64,000 nt of DNA. Source: Icerya purchasi. Lineage: Eukaryota > Arthropoda > Insecta > Hemiptera > Monophlebidae. Below are positions 35,586 through 48,200 of this stretch, piece by piece; position 1 is the stretch's first letter, and each line of letters opens with the position of its first letter. Under the pieces are notes generated by a model. It was given only the letters and a program-made list of their open reading frames with translations. It was not told the origin of the DNA and made no database searches. Location of the stretch: assembly GCA_039619475.1 (NCBI GenBank), contig CM077115.1:593923643-593987642 (forward strand), given 5' to 3'. The position numbers and the translations under genes are program-made.

Positions 35586-38500
35586 AATTACGATATTGGT
35601 GATCACTTTTATCTTTAAATATAAACAAATCATTAACTCATCTTTTTCCGTCTCTAGGATTAACATAATCCTATAAATTCAGCGACAACTAAGAGTTTCT
35701 AGTTGCAAATTTCGTAGAAAATATTTTTTTGTCAGTTGGCTTTTATTCGTTTACCACATTTCCTTTTTCCAAAACAAATTTAACGAGCTTATCGATAATA
35801 TCGTTTGAAAGCTTTTACGTATAGTATAATATAACAAAAAAAAATTAAAAAAAAACAATAAAGGTCGATATACACAAAACGTATGAGATCGGAATGGGTC
35901 TATTTGAATTCCAGAATACAGTTATGCGGTAAAGTTGAATTTTTTTTATGATTACGTAAATTGTAAAAAGTGACTTATATTGTCTGCTACTTTTGAGTAA
36001 AATAGTTAATACATCGACGTTAGTAAAGTTTATAAACCGGAGTTTTATCAAAAAGTACCGAAGAGATAAATTTCGTAATGAATTTAAATGAAATAAGTTT
36101 CGCTATTAGTTTAGCTCGGCGTGCGTGAGCGGATAGTAGCGAATTATGAACTGGTGGTACGTTTAAAAACCTAGTCGAGCACTATCTCGGTGAAAATGAA
36201 ATTTTTCTTTAGTATTAGAGAAAGTTAAACGCTAACAACAAATATCGTCAGTTGTTCGACATTCGTCATTAGAAAAATGTCTTGCGTTTTACGAGCTACC
36301 GCGATGTCTTTAATTCGCCGGTTTATTGTAAACATTTACATTTGACTCGATAATAATGCAGACAGTTTAAGTCGTCGAAAAGTAAAACGAAATAAAGAAA
36401 CTGGCGAAAAGATAAAAGCGAGTGATAAGATATGACTTGGCAAAGTGGAAAATTTCCTTAATTAATTCTGGGGAATTCGATGGAATTTTTATTACTTGGT
36501 CAGTTATCGGTGGTTTTCCTTCTCACTCTTGACGACATGCCATTTGCAGTTTTCCAAACTTTGTCGTTGCGAAGAGCGTAGCTTTCCGAATGGGTTTTAT
36601 TCCATTTTTCCCCTATAGACATCTCGGGAAAGACCGTTGTTAAAGTTTCCCGAATTTACAACTTTTCCGATCATTTTGCACAATTCTTAAATGGTTTGAA
36701 TTATTATTTTCGGTGCGCTTTTTATTTTAATTTAAAAAAAAAAAAAAAAATTTACAGGCAACAGTTTCCGTCAAAAAAATCGCAGATACGTTTTATGAAT
36801 GAAGGTCGTTTGGCAAAATTCGCACGTCATGCAAAACGGTTACTCTTACATCTATTTACATCATAGAGTAAATGTTCTGTTCAATTTGTAATCAAAGTTT
36901 ACGTTTTTATACTTTAAGCACCATCCGAATGACACATATCTTAAATTTACTCCTGTGCCGGAGGTACTGGTTTAATAAATTTTAAAAGTAATTTAACGTA
37001 ATTATTATAATCTTTAATAATGAACAACTTTAAAAAGCGCATGAAGTAATTGGAAATATTTTTTCCGGATCAGACCATCATCGGTCAAAGGAAAAGTATG
37101 TGAATTTTTCAAAGGCAACCGTGTTTACTTAGAGAATAATAATTAATAAGAGAAAAACTGATAGCCTTTCTTCAAACTGTTTATCAATCGCACTGCTATC
37201 TAGATAAATGTGTAGCCGGGGGGGATATGAGCAAACACGAAATATTCCTTAGAACTAAATCCTTAGCCAAAGTGTGCAAGTCTAAGCAACAAATCGCCAT
37301 CTATTAAATCTAATCTTGCAAACATCCTACTTTTATTGTGCTTACTAGACTTTGAATAATAACTTTCACCATAAATTCTGTCCAATTTTTCCACATTAGG
37401 GCAGCATCTTCTAATTTTCGCTTTTCCTTAATGTCCTTATTATTTAGTTTAGTTTCCATTTCAGAACGCAGGTGGCTCGTTCGAGCAGTCGGCTGCGCGC
37501 GCACATTATTCAACCGAGTAAAATTAATCTGAAAAATTCGAAAAAAATGTAAATAGTTTTACCGCGATGTGTTGGAAAATTATCGTTAGTTTGTTTCTCA
37601 AGCCTTTTCTAATAATGGGAGATAGTGTCGAAAAAACGCTCTCTTCTTTCAGAGTTTTCGTATAAATTTTAGTTGTTTGTTATCACAATAATATTATTAA
37701 AATTTATTTCGATAGAAATTATTACTAAATTACGGAAGAACAGTCTCGACAAGCTATACGAGAGCAGCTTTGCCCGCGTTTTATGGTATAAGTATCACGT
37801 TTATTTGTGTCGCAATAATGTAAATCACAGATCGCTTTGTTAAAAAGTACTCAGGAATCGTAAAATGTACATATATTCTCGGCTAAAGAGTTTCATGGAG
37901 ATACACAAAAAACATTGTGAAATTTTTTTTTTTTTGTTTTTAGCAATTCACTCATAATTCAACTAATATTATGGTATAATATTAGTCCGCTTCTGGCGAT
38001 TTATGTTTTTTTATTTGTTTTTTATTATTTTTCGAATTAAAAATACTTTTTATAAAAAACAAGAAGTAAAAACTAAAAAATGTGTAAATTTTCATTTTTA
38101 ATCGCTTTTCTTTTATTTTAGGAGAAAAATTCCTCTTTTTATTCATTAAGCCGGTTCCGCCTTTTTTGAAGTAATTTCGTCGGTAGAAAACATCGATATT
38201 TGAATTCCGCGAGAATGTTACAAATTTCCTGCTACGAGTATGTATGGCAATTCTAAAAAGTTGAAATTTCAGTAAGCCTGGTTATCGCGCTGGCCTTGGT
38301 TAGCATATTCGCCAAAAGAGGAGCTCTCGCAAATATAAATAATATTTGCTATTTACTTTAAAGGAAAGTGGATTTAAAACAACTAACAGCTCGATCGCCC
38401 AGTTGAAAGAAAGTTTTCACTTACAATTAGAAAGATGCCCCGTAGAAATTTGCAATTCACATCGAAATTCAACATATCATCAACGGTCATCGAAAGGTGT

Positions 38501-39719
38501 TAGCTAATTTTTTCGAAAAGATTAATAATTTTGTTTATCCATTCAGAAAATAGAGCTGACTCTCTGAATGGCACAAATACGCTTTTGAGAATAGAAAAAT
38601 AGAAAGCCTGCAATTGAACTAGGTATTTCATGTAGTTGGAAATAAATTTCACTGCGAACACTGCGCGGATCTTATTTTTTTAAATGATAGCGCCGAAAGG
38701 TTAGATCACAAAACGGCTAGTAAGTGCGATCTCGCAGTGTAATGAAACTTGCAAACTAAGATTGTCGACATGTATTTCATATTTAAATTATAGATTGGGG
38801 GTTAATTCGAGAAATTTTACGCATCAGTGGTCTGTTGCTTGCTGGTAACATAGAATAAATTCGTTTAAAACCATTAATTTAAGTTTTTTAATTTAATCTT
38901 TTTGTAAATGTAAGTGTAAAACTTTGCATAAATAACCAGCGTAGGATCACGAGCACACAGTTACATTTTAAAAACCAGCCAGAGTGTAAGTAAAAGGTCA
39001 TCGACACCTAAACATCGCTTAGTTTTGAGCAATGCCTTAATCATAACACGTATTGCGGATTATTTCTTTCGCCTGTTTTGGTCTACGATTTGAATTTAAA
39101 TTACGAAAATGTTATAACGACGTTTTGTATTCACACTTTTATTTGATTCTATTCAGTTTTTTTTTTTTTTTTAGTTTTTCTGAACTCGGTTTGAAATTTT
39201 TATTAATCATTTTACACGGGGAAGTATGAATTGATAAATAAATGTGTGTAACCTATCCGTTATTTTTGTACTCTTCTATTAATTTTTGCATCATGTAGTT
39301 AAACACAACTGTCCTTCGGCTTTTTAAAATAATTCAGTTCATTTTTTTGCGTCTCATTTTTGCACGTCTCTACACTTTTTATTATATTTATTCTTAATAT
39401 AGCTTCTCCCCAGATTCTTTTTTCTCTTATTGGCCGATAATATCCATTTTTATTTCACTTCTTACGATCTCACGTCTGCAAAAAAAGGAACTTCCCTATC
39501 AAGATTAAATAACGCAGTCTCTGATCTTTCATTACCTCACCGTCTAAATTCGCCTATATTAATTTGACTTATTGACCGTTTAATTTTTCTCTATTAAATT
39601 TATCTTTAATTAACAATTCGACTTAATAAATAATCTCTGACATCACGGTTTATTTCTAAATACTGACATTTTTCGAACATATCAATTAGCTCCGCATATG
39701 CCGATACTTAAAAGATTTA
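35586..39719. other. unique DNA, no supported gene
   Basis: About 4 kb without a recognised exon, RNA gene or transposon protein. A CCGATGATGG...GGAAA motif occurs on the minus strand at 37061-37084 (see findings). The minus-strand open frame 37310-37513 (lysine-rich, MNNVRAQPT start) could be a fragment of an exon or old element, but has no recognisable domain. Confidence 0.4.
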
Positions 39720-39891
39720 ATCTATTCAAATCTATTTTATCTTAGTCATGTTCTTTCCTGTCCCTCTCCCTCCCAACCTTCTCCACTCTGCACCTTCCAT
39801 CCTATCCCTCCCCCTCCTAGCCTTCTCCACTCCGCACCTTTCATATAAAGATCTGCTAGATAGCCTGTAAGGGCTAGTTGTAGAAGGGAAA

Positions 39892-39921
<30 letters not shown>
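39720..39921 (+). mobile_element. retroelement 3' tail with poly(A)
   Basis: A pyrimidine-rich segment with an internal imperfect duplication (cttctccactctgcacctt near 39778 and again near 39821) is followed by tagcctgtaagggctagttg. A long A run at about 39892-39921 closes it. The shape fits the 3' untranslated end of a 5'-truncated LINE on the plus strand. No coding motif remains. Confidence 0.5.
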
Positions 39922-39925
<4 letters not shown>

Positions 39926-40269
39926 TCAACAAAGAGAACAGGATACCCTAGTGTACCCTAATTACCTTACACAATTCCAAAATATGTTCTAAACTGGATA
40001 CATTTTCTTCAATTTGTGGTAATTCCTTCAGATCTGTTCATTGTGTAAATTAATCGCGTACGAAATTTCTCCCTTTGTTTGTGTCTAGGATTCCTTTAAA
40101 TCAACTTCCGTTCCTGCTAACTTTCCCTATCTGCCGATTACTTAGTTCTCTCACTTATTGTTCATGTTCGTATTTCATTTTCAATTTTTTCCACGAATTA
40201 TATCTTACAATATAAACTTTTTCATTTTACTTTTAACTTCCCAAATTTTCTTTTTCTTCCTAACTTATC

Positions 40270-41375
40270 TTTTTTTGTCTCCCCGCTCTAAAACTTCATC
40301 ACCGAATTTTATTAATTAAAAATTGCTTAATATTATTAATTTTTCATTTCATTTTCATTCTCTGTTTTCTACTGACGGATCCAAAGGTCTTCTCATGGGG
40401 TTGAAATATCTTTCCTATATCCAACTCACAGCTACTCTGAAAGTTTTAGACCAATTCTAGCTCTTATCATTTTCCTTGCGAAGTCTATTGCGGTATTACG
40501 AGCCGCTCTTTATTATTTCTTCTTCTTCCCATTGCGACCATCTACGGACCACCTAGTTTAAGTTGTCGTTCCTTCTTTTGGCTCTCCAATTTAAGAAATC
40601 AATAAGTTTCTAATCATTTCTGATGCTAATTGTCTTCTGCAAACAACCCCATCTTCGTTTTCTTTATCTTCTATGTGATCCTATCATTCTCCGTGTTCGT
40701 TCAGTTATTTTTGTAACCTTTCCCAAAAACTTATCATATTCAGATTGATTCCGTTTATACTCCAGGCCATGTTAGTATGGAGGGAAATAGAAGAATTGAC
40801 GCGACTTGTCTCGTGCTACAGCCGTTAATGGTCTCTCCATTTGTCAAATATACTACCAATCTTGCACTTTTAATGTCTAAGAATTTTGGTTTCGTCAAAC
40901 TCTTTATATCCTTTTGAAATCATTATCCCTTTTATTTTTCTATTCAAATCGTTCTTCCACCTTATTTTTGGCTTCATAATTTTCGTTCCTTATGTCACTA
41001 CATTATTTCATCTTTATGTCGATTGCGTTTTAATCATAGACTCCTTCACTCATTTTGTTGTCGTTTTTCTCTTGCGGAATTTCCTTCCCAATGTTGAAGA
41101 GGAATATAATTCTAATCACTTTCTCTTTTCGAATGTTCTGTTTTGTCATCAGACCATTTTTTTTTCTTTAGTCCCAACCTGTTGAACTTAACACATACCT
41201 ACTACTTTTAGTGATGCATCCCTTTTTTCACTTCCATGACCCTGTGTTACTCCTCTCTTTTTCCCATCACTGACATTCTTAATGATCACACACGAATTTA
41301 AATAAGTGATCGATTGTTACTTTTTGTCGAACATATGTCAGTGCTCTTCATTGATCCTCCTCACGAAAAAAAAAA
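40270..41375 (+). mobile_element. copy of the T-rich RNase H LINE family
   Basis: Plus-strand pieces: STDGSKGLLMG near 40370-40400 (first RNase H motif), then a block around ISDANCLLQTTPSS near 40617-40660, and YTPGHVSMEGNRRIDA near 40760-40800 (last RNase H motif). A degraded tail ends at an A run at 41365-41376. It lies immediately downstream of the serpin's polyadenylation signal, in the opposite orientation. Confidence 0.65.
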
Positions 41376-41418
41376 AAGATAGTGGAATAAAGAAAACCTT
41401 CTGAGATGCTTGTATGTC

Positions 41419-41424
41419 TTTATT
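41419..41424 (-). terminator. polyadenylation signal of the serpin gene
   Basis: AATAAA on the minus strand, 66 bp after the TGA stop at 41490-41492. Position and sequence are canonical for 3' end formation of the serpin mRNA. Confidence 0.7.
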
Positions 41425-41489
41425 TCTGTATAATTCATTAATATAACAAAACAAAAAGTTCGTTTAATCGTTAAATTGAAGTAATTCAA

Positions 41490-42126
41490 TCACTGCGGAC
41501 TGTAAATTGCGCCGGACAACAGACTTAAATTAAAGGAATTCTGGTACATGACATATAAGAACGGCCTATTAACTGTGATTTGCCGTAGAGATGGAATATC
41601 TGAAACTTCTGTATAATTTTCATAAAAATCCAGTTTTGGCGCTGACCAGCAGTCTGTACGACACGTATTTAATTTATACATTTCGACGCTTACGGCACCT
41701 GCAGCATTCGTTCCAGATTCGAACACATTTAATACCGATTCATACCTAAAATACTTTAGATAGATTCCAGAGTCAATTAATCCGCTGAAGTTGGTGATTT
41801 GCTGCATGAACAACCGCACTATTCCTAGTAATTGCAGCGCGTTATTCAAACTACTATAGGATTTAAGGCTAAATTTCGGCACCTTATAGAGAACTCGTGT
41901 CGGCTTCGAATTCCAAAACACATTTTGATAGTTTTGAAGGGTCAGCTCCTTACTTAACGTAGCAACTGTCTCATTTCCATGAGGTAGTATTATGTATAAA
42001 TGCTGATTTCCTTTAGTACATGGGATGCCGAACGATTGAAACCGTTCTGTTGAATAGAACGGAATTACCCCCTCGTTTACCATAAAGGGAACTCGTATTT
42101 TACTTGTCCCCTGGTAAAAGATGCCT
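41490..42126 (-). CDS. serpin exon 5: s3A end to C-terminus, with reactive loop
   Basis: 637 nt, residues 160-370, acceptor tttacag at 42127-42133. It starts GIFYQGTSKIRVPFM, continuing the preceding exon's NNTKE as serpins do. The reactive-centre region from the hinge E (residue 295, position 41720) to the residue before NRPF (residue 344, position 41571) is 50 residues. Typical serpins have about 28-33. It contains CRTDC. The exon is uninterrupted and ends at TGA. Confidence 0.92.
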
Positions 42127-42178
42127 CTGTAAATAAAGAGAGTAAACAGGTGATTTTCATTAAATATATAACAGGAAA

Positions 42179-42231
<53 letters not shown>

Positions 42232-45200
42232 TACGGATTCGGTATTTATCTAGCGATGATGACGAGCTAGAAATTATTCTCTAATTAAAATCTATAATTT
42301 TCGATCTCTCGGCATCAATTCTATTACTCATCGTCGTCAGAGAATACGGCCCGGATATTTACACGACCGAATATGTAATTTCCGAGTCTCGTCAGATTTC
42401 TCGGCACGGGTAGTATTAAGGGGTTGTGTAAGTGTGCCGGTACGTGCGGTCTGCGACAGCAGGATTTCGGTGATGTACTGTTAGTTTATTGTATTATATT
42501 GAGCCGATTTAGTTAGGTAAACGTGGCCAGTAGATATTAGCGAGTGAGCGCAACGTTGCATGTCACTATTCGTCTTTCCGAGTCGCTATGTATATTTTTT
42601 TGGTCCAGCCGTCGTTGTCCTTTCATCAGGACACACGTTGTCAAGACTCAATTTTAAGTTTTAGTCAATTTTTTTTGTTCCTTTTACCGAATCTTTTTAG
42701 TCGCTCGGTAGCTGTAAGCATTTTGTTTTTTAAATTGTTTGCAATATACACGTTTATTAATTGGAAATTTCGTTATTGGACAAGTGGTGGGCCCTCGTGG
42801 TATCGCCGTCGCGGAGACATAACCCCCGTTTCTAGGCAGGTTCGCAAGGTTTTGTGATCAATTTATTTTTTTGTATAGTTATTTTTTTTGAAAAGGCCTA
42901 GTGTTCTGCCAAGTGGAGCTTTTCCAGTCATGACAAGCCGTGATTTGCCACTGGCGCCCATTTTCTTATATCTTTTTTGTTTGTTATCGAAAATTCAGTT
43001 CAAATAGTTAAAGAATAGCAAATGAAGAGCAATTAAAGGATCATAACATTGGCTCCCGTAAGCAGTGACACTAAATCGTAACAAATACATATATATATAT
43101 ATATGTATGTATGTATGTATATATATACAAAAAATTAATACGAATTAATTTGCATTTAATGAAATTTTTATTTAAAAATAATCGAAACTAAATTACATCG
43201 TCACATTTTCTCTGTTATGTTTTATTCGCACAGATCAATATAAATTTAAATATTACATTTCCACATGTAGCACGTGTCAGTAAAATATATATGGACACCA
43301 CTGATAAACATGTATTATTTTGTTATTTCTTTAGATACCACTTTTAGGTTAATTTTTGCGTCAGAAATGATCAAAAGCAGAAAATCAGAAAAAAAAATGT
43401 TGCCACCAAACGATAATACAGGTAAGTTAACGGATTACGACGTTTCAGATAAAGATAAACAGATACGTACATAAATTGCTGGGAAATCAGCTCTTTCTGA
43501 AAGTGAAATTAACACACAGTCAGAAAAAGATTGACGAGCGGCTTCAACTGAAATTGGAAAAGTGTGCGGGCAATAATAAAAGTTAAAACTAGAATCATAA
43601 AACGGCGTAAATTCAATTTTAAAGTGTAACCTAAGTTACTAGCGTGAAGCTCGCATCGGTAATAGAAATTCTATAATCTATTTTACTCCATTTATAAGTT
43701 CAATCGTAATAAAATGACACACTAATTGAAAAAACAAAATAGCAGATTTAATAAGTTAGTACTAATCAGTCAAGAAAATATAAGAATAGCAGTAAAGCAC
43801 ACGTCTCCCCCCGATGGATGGGAGAGGATGGCGTGGCACAGCAGTAATTGATAAAAATGATATAAAACATTTTCAAAACATAGAAATGCAAAAGAACAAC
43901 ATGCAGATAACCGCCATTACCGTTCAATATAATAACAGCGAAATTAATTTAGCCGCAAACTACTTAAAAGAGGACTTAAAATAAGCAAAGAAGACTGCCT
44001 AACGGTGTTTACACAGTTAGGCAACAAATTCATTATAGGTGGCGATTTCAATGCCAAACATGTAGTATGGGCATGCCGCATAAATAATACAAGAGGAAAA
44101 ACTCTACTTGAAGCATGTAATATCTCGGGTTACAGATGTCTGTCCGCAGGAGAACCAATCTATTGGCCAACTGATCTGAACAAGACACCGGACTTATTAG
44201 ATTTCTATATATTAAAAGGAATCTCATGCAACTATGTGGAAGTAAAGAGCTACTACAATGATTTGACTTCGGACCATATTCCTATATTTCTTACCCTTAG
44301 TAATACGGTTATACGAAAACAAAAATGTCTAAACCTTACAAATAAATATACAGACTGGGACAGATTCAGAGATGAACTTGATCACAGAATTCATTTAAGA
44401 ATGAAACTAAAAACAACACAAGAGTTGAACCTACAAAGTCAGTACTTCATAAGAAATAATTCGAAAAGCTGCAAGGAACGCAACACCAGTGTCCTGATAA
44501 ACAGCAACATAACTCGTAAAAACTGCTATCATCTCGAAGTCAGACAACTGGTTAAAGAGAGAAGAAAAACAAGACGTATCTGATATAATACCCGAAAACC
44601 AGAAGACAAAAATACGTTCAATCGAATAAGCAACAAATTGAATAAGCGACAAATTGAATAGATTGATCTCTGAAATAAAACAAAAGAGTATTGCCAACTA
44701 CTTGGAAGAATTAAGTCCAACTGAGGACAAAAACTATATATTCCCTATGAAAAGTGATTCGACGTTTCAAACGACCAGTAGTCAGAATACTGCTCATAAA
44801 AGACGAAATTGGAAATTGGTTACGGAAGAAAACGGATTTATTTGCCAGACATTTGTCACCAATATTCCATGCACACAACATTCAATCACAAATTGAGCTA
44901 AGCACTGCAGAAACAGATAAACAATTAAACCTATTACTCCACTTGAAGTAGCAAAAGAAATCGTCCGAAAAAATCGCCAGCAGTAGATGAAATTGCGCCT
45001 CTAGTGTGTATTACGGAGAATTATCGAAAAAAGGAATAATACTACTAACGTACATATTTAACGGCTGTTTACAACATGTATCTGGAAGTTTTAAAACAGC
45101 TCAGATTGTTATGCTCCAAAAACAAGGAAAAACAGCGGAAGATATCATATCCTACCGACCGATATCGTTATTATCAGCAATATCTAAACTATTTGAAAAG

Positions 45201-48200
45201 TTGTTACTTAAGCGACCAAGTGATGCGCTTACCAGACTATCAATTTGGTTTTCGCACTCAACATTCTACTGTTGGCACATCGAGTAACCTCAACAATAGA
45301 AAGAGCGTTCAAAGAAAAAAATTTTGCTCGGCGGTCTTTCTGGATATTAAACAAGCATTTGACCTAGTTCAGCATCAAGGGCTTCTACACAAGTTATAGT
45401 CCTTGACTGCCTGTTAATTGGTGCCGTCCACTGAAATCATACCTCTCAGACAGACAATTCCGTCTAGCCTATGGAAATGAAAGATCATCCTTTCATCCAA
45501 TACAGGCAGGGTAGCGTCCTCAGACCTATTCTGTATCTTCTGTATACAACAGACATACCAACAACACCAAATATTACGATTACAATGTTTGCTGACGATG
45601 CAGCACTATTGTCAGTAAGTGACTCACAAACTGAAACAACTGAAAACCTTCAGTATGATTTAGACCGTGTATCAAAAAATTGGAAAATCAAGCTCAATGA
45701 GCAACAATCTATCCACACCATTTTCGCCCTTCGTAAACGAGATCCGCGTCATGTAGTGTTCATAAATAGACAATAAGTGCCAATCTCCGATTCAGCAAAA
45801 TACTTGGGTGTGCATCTAGATGCGAAAATGACTTGGAAAACTCATGTTTTGTCGAAAGGTCAGCAGATTCCAGAAAAAACACGTGAAATGTATTGTCTTG
45901 TCAGGCGATGTTCTAAAATGAAGCTTGAAAACAAACCACTCATTTCTAAAACTATCGTAAGACCAATTTGGACTTCTTGAACAGAACAGAACGTATATTT
46001 GGCTAAGTACAGTAATACAGTATTTATAAACAAAATGCGTACTAGCTCGAAACAGACTTAACCGTATTACATTAGTGTGATAAAAAATAGAATATTTACG
46101 TATTGTTAACAAACATTTAAACACTATACAAAAAAAAATACAAAGGGCAAAAAAAGTATAACAAAAAACCCAAAATAATCAAAAATTACAACCAATTGTT
46201 ACCATTGAAAACATTACTTAACAGCCTAGAGCTATTACTAACTCACTAAATTGTGTTTAATCCGACGATGCTTATATTTAACGTACATCCGGGTTAGTTG
46301 CTCGGAATTATAATCGCCTATATTCCTGATAAGCATATTGCTATGGTAGGAACAGCCATGAAAAAATTTATTTGCTGTATTAATTATAAAATCTTTTACA
46401 TAAGGCAATTGTAACCAGTCATGCATATTATCTATTTTAGTCCAGCGGGGAACGTTTAAAATACACCGACAACATCTATTCTGCAGCAACTGAAGTTGAT
46501 TAAAATCGGAATTTGAAATCGAGCACCAAACTGGAGCTGAATAAGTCAATATTGGTCTAATAATACTTTTAAGGATAATAAGCTTGTTTGCGGTGTTTAA
46601 GTAAGATCTCCGAATGATAATTGGGTACAAAGCTGCAATGGTTCTATTTGTTTTCGCTTCAGCGTATTTTAAGTGTTCCTTAAAAGATAGTCTTTTATCT
46701 AGAATTACGCCAAGATATCCAACATGATTAACCCATTTAATCCTGGTGCCATTAATAATCAATTGCCTTGGAGGGGTGGGATATCTACGAGTAAAAAGTA
46801 TTGCTTCTGTTTTAGTTGGATTCATTTCAATTTTCCATTTTTCCAAAAATTTTAAAACCCGAAAACTGTGCAGCTGTAAACGATTATAAATGGTAGACAT
46901 TCTATACGAGCTACAGTATAATATAGTAGTATCATCAGCATATAAAGCTAAACTCGTGTGTTGCAACTTAGGGAGATCGGACAAGTAGACTGAAAAGAGA
47001 AAAGGCCCCAGCACACTACCTTGAGAAACTCCTGCGGCGGCAGTTTTGGTCATTGACTTACCGTCTTGTAATGAAACGTAAAAAGTTCTATTCCGTAAGT
47101 AACTTCTAATCAATTTGATTAGATATTTCGGGAAATTATATTTTAACAGTTTGTAAATCAGCTCATCGTGCCAGATCGTATCAAATGCTTTTGCAATGTC
47201 AAATAAAATTAATCCAGTGTGTTTGCTTATATTAAAGTTATACGTGACATGATCAGTGATCCTAGCAACTTGATGCGTAGTAGAATAACCTGATAAACCA
47301 AATTACTCTATTAGAAGTATGTTACTACTATCGGCGAAATTACGAAGCCTGTGTAACTTTTTCCTCTATTTTGCTTAAATTGCTAAGTAAACTAATGGGT
47401 GGTCGTATATTATTCACTTGGGAAGAGTCTTTGCCTGGTTTAGGTAGCGCAATGATTTTGGCTACTTTCCAGAACTTTGGAAAATAGCCGAACCACATTG
47501 TAGCATTAATTATGTGCGTTAACTCTAGTACCCCCTTCCGAGGAATCTTATTTAAGATTTTTGCCGGCATATTATCATCACCACAAGAGTTTTTTGCTTT
47601 AGATTTCTTGAGGTACCTAAATATTTCAGCAGGTGAGGCAGGACAAAACTCAGAATGAAAAATAGGAGAACCTGTAATGTTATTGAAATCAGAACCAGTT
47701 AGTAAACGTTTTACTGTATTAATAACTAAATTATTCTGATATGTAGATACAAGACGCGTGCTCGTTTTATGAATATTTGAGTAATACTCGGCTAACAACT
47801 CCGCTTTAGCTTGATCCTTATAAACATACGTGTTAAGATCAGAATCAAATAGCGGTGGAATCATAACTCTTACTATACCTCGAAAAAACTTTCCATAAAC
47901 TTTTATCTTGTGTATTAACATTCGTCAGAAATTTTTGAAATTTATCATTTTTGGTTTTTCTAAGTACAAATCTGACTATTTTTATTAAGAATTTGATTAC
48001 AGGTTTCAGATAACCAATATTAGAGTGAAATCGGTATTTTGTCTAAATCCTCCGAACATAGTTTTTAAGTTTAATTATATTACGGACAAAACTCGGAACA
48101 TAAACTTGCGGGAACATCTGACACGTCTTTTCTTTGGGATGTAAATAGATTAATACTGTCAGTAATTAATTTAAAGTTATTCAACCTGCTATCAATATCA

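Noticed and set aside
42780..42850. tRNA-like or primer-binding-like GC-rich text (gggccctcgtggtatcgcc)
   Set aside because: No cloverleaf can be drawn and no flanking long terminal repeats were found.
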